Source of the DNA: Legionella steigerwaltii
GTDB lineage: Bacteria; Pseudomonadota; Gammaproteobacteria; Legionellales; Legionellaceae
Assembly (NCBI RefSeq): GCF_001468065.1
Contig: NZ_LNYZ01000030.1
Span: 38,880 to 102,879 of the forward strand
Reading direction: 5' to 3'
Length of the DNA: 64,000 nucleotides
In this document: positions 63,457-64,000 of the stretch, piece after piece
Position numbering within the stretch: position 1 is the first letter of the stretch
How the letters are laid out: every line of letters begins with the position of its first letter
The notes under the pieces: model-generated
Database searches by the model: none
What the model was told of the DNA's origin: nothing
The model's input: only the letters and a program-made list of their open reading frames with translations
Position numbers and translations under genes: made by a program

Positions 63457-63609
63457 CTATTTACCTAGAAGGATAAAAACCGCAGCAACCAAAGCAACTA
63501 CAGCGGTGATGGTGCTGGGAATTGCAATTCCAGGAGCTAAAACCCCAAGAGCTACTATAATCAGGTAAACAGCAAGAAGAATAAAACCTATATTTTTTGT
63601 GAATCGCAT
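63457..63609 (-). CDS. Small two-helix membrane protein, 50 aa
   Basis: This short ORF has AAGGA about eight bases before its ATG and a palindromic terminator after its stop. The peptide has a basic start (MRFTKN) and two hydrophobic helices (FILLAVYLIIVALGVL and ITAVVALVAAVFILL) separated by APGIAIPST. It is probably a small inner-membrane protein. It is transcribed downstream of the ferritin-like gene with about 100 bases between. Function is unknown. Confidence 0.62.
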   Translation of the reverse strand: MRFTKNIGFILLAVYLIIVALGVLAPGIAIPSTITAVVALVAAVFILLGK

Positions 63610-63709
63610 CGTTTAATCCTTAATTAATTATGTCCTGAACCATAAAACATCTAGAATGAATTTCTGATTACTCAGTATTAACTCTAGGTGTACCATACCA
63701 ATTTGTGCC

Positions 63710-64000
63710 CTAATCTTTCAAAGTTTCTGGTGACATCAGCATCTTATAGATTTCGCCAACATGTATTTCCTCTTCTTGAATCATATTTCTTGCAAACTCC
63801 TCAACTAACACCGACTTTTTTTCTGCGTGGTGTAATAATTGATGATACAAATTCAAGCCTTGTTTTTCATGCTCAAGAGCCTCTTCCAAAATAGTTCTAA
63901 TGTTATGCTCATGAGTCTCTAATAATTTGCCAATTTTAAGTGTCGGATGATAGGAAAAATGGGTAATAAGTTCCCCTATTAAATGAGCGTGGTTTAAGCT
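63710..64000 (-). CDS. Ferritin-like (bacterioferritin/DUF-type) protein, partial
   Basis: The frame is open to the end of the window on the minus strand, so its 5' part is missing. The visible 97 residues form two long helices with ferritin-like spacing: ILEEALEHEKQGLNLYHQLL (Glu..His) and FARNMIQEEEIHVGEIYKML (Glu-Glu..His). These Glu and His residues would bind a di-iron centre. It may be a bacterioferritin-related or other di-iron four-helix protein. The call depends on the missing half. Confidence 0.72.
   Translation of the reverse strand, partial: SLNHAHLIGELITHFSYHPTLKIGKLLETHEHNIRTILEEALEHEKQGLNLYHQLLHHAEKKSVLVEEFARNMIQEEEIHVGEIYKMLMSPETLKD

Noticed and set aside
63278..63568. 96-codon + strand ORF
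   Set aside because: No ribosome site. It overlaps, on the other strand, a small membrane gene that has a good ribosome site and a terminator.
1..64000. tRNA, rRNA, CRISPR arrays or intact insertion sequences
   Set aside because: Reading both strands by eye gave no tRNA-like cloverleaf, rRNA block, repeat-spacer array or transposase gene. A covariance-model scan would be needed to exclude them fully.

Overview
The window is AT-rich and gene-dense and looks like the chromosome of a Legionella species, probably not L. pneumophila. Three things point there. Several large proteins have no enzyme-family signature but carry coiled coils and acidic Glu-rich C-termini, as Dot/Icm effectors do. Many genes end in palindromes of the GTTGGGCC..GGCCCAAC type. 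A four-copy palindromic family with GTAGCCTGGGTG arms is scattered between genes. No tRNA, rRNA, CRISPR array or intact insertion sequence was seen. Species and family assignments come from reading the sequence and from memory of the families; no search was run.

Layout. Positions 1-7.7 kb: the 3' part of a condensation-domain (NRPS/acyltransferase-like) gene, a 1132-residue RecB/RNase H/helicase fusion, two unknown proteins and a beta-barrel protein. 7.8-18.8 kb: quinol nitric oxide reductase with a DUF488 partner, an AlkA-type glycosylase, the RtcB-archease RNA repair pair, a miniature inverted-repeat element, an AraC regulator with an EamA exporter, a GNAT enzyme, Hsp20 and small membrane proteins. 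19-22 kb: a degenerate histidine kinase overlapping a FixJ-type regulator, then a decayed stretch with a kinase/receiver relic and an acetoacetyl-CoA reductase relic around an intact cupredoxin. 22.4-33 kb: ACT-malic enzyme, YacG, a 1226-residue effector candidate, a stand-alone RAM-like protein, a MetA-type outer-membrane protein, two unknowns and a GGDEF-EAL protein with altered motifs.

33.3-35 kb holds the clearest new regulatory finding. A promoter, a 44-codon leader peptide with four consecutive Ile codons, a terminator and a competing antiterminator precede an MFS transporter gene. This is a textbook amino-acid attenuator in front of a transporter rather than a biosynthetic operon.

36-39 kb: divergent nagB and nagA for N-acetylglucosamine use, next to two coiled-coil or acidic-tailed proteins. 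41.4-44.2 kb: a tight three-gene operon encoding an MFS transporter, a PhyH-type 2-oxoglutarate dioxygenase (PhnY/TmpA-like) and an HD-domain oxygenase with the PhnZ ligand pattern. It probably imports and oxidatively cleaves an organophosphonate. 44.4-51 kb: two effector candidates, a Bcr/CflA exporter and a tandem pair of small secreted paralogues.

51.3-57.8 kb: a compact chemosensory operon. It encodes a soluble receptor with seven 92-residue HAMP-type repeats, CheW, an unlisted 51-codon ORF, CheY, CheA and a CheC-like protein. CheR and CheB are absent from the cluster. The window closes with another effector candidate, an ABC exporter, a P-loop kinase, unknown genes, a 50-residue membrane peptide and the 3' end of a ferritin-like gene.
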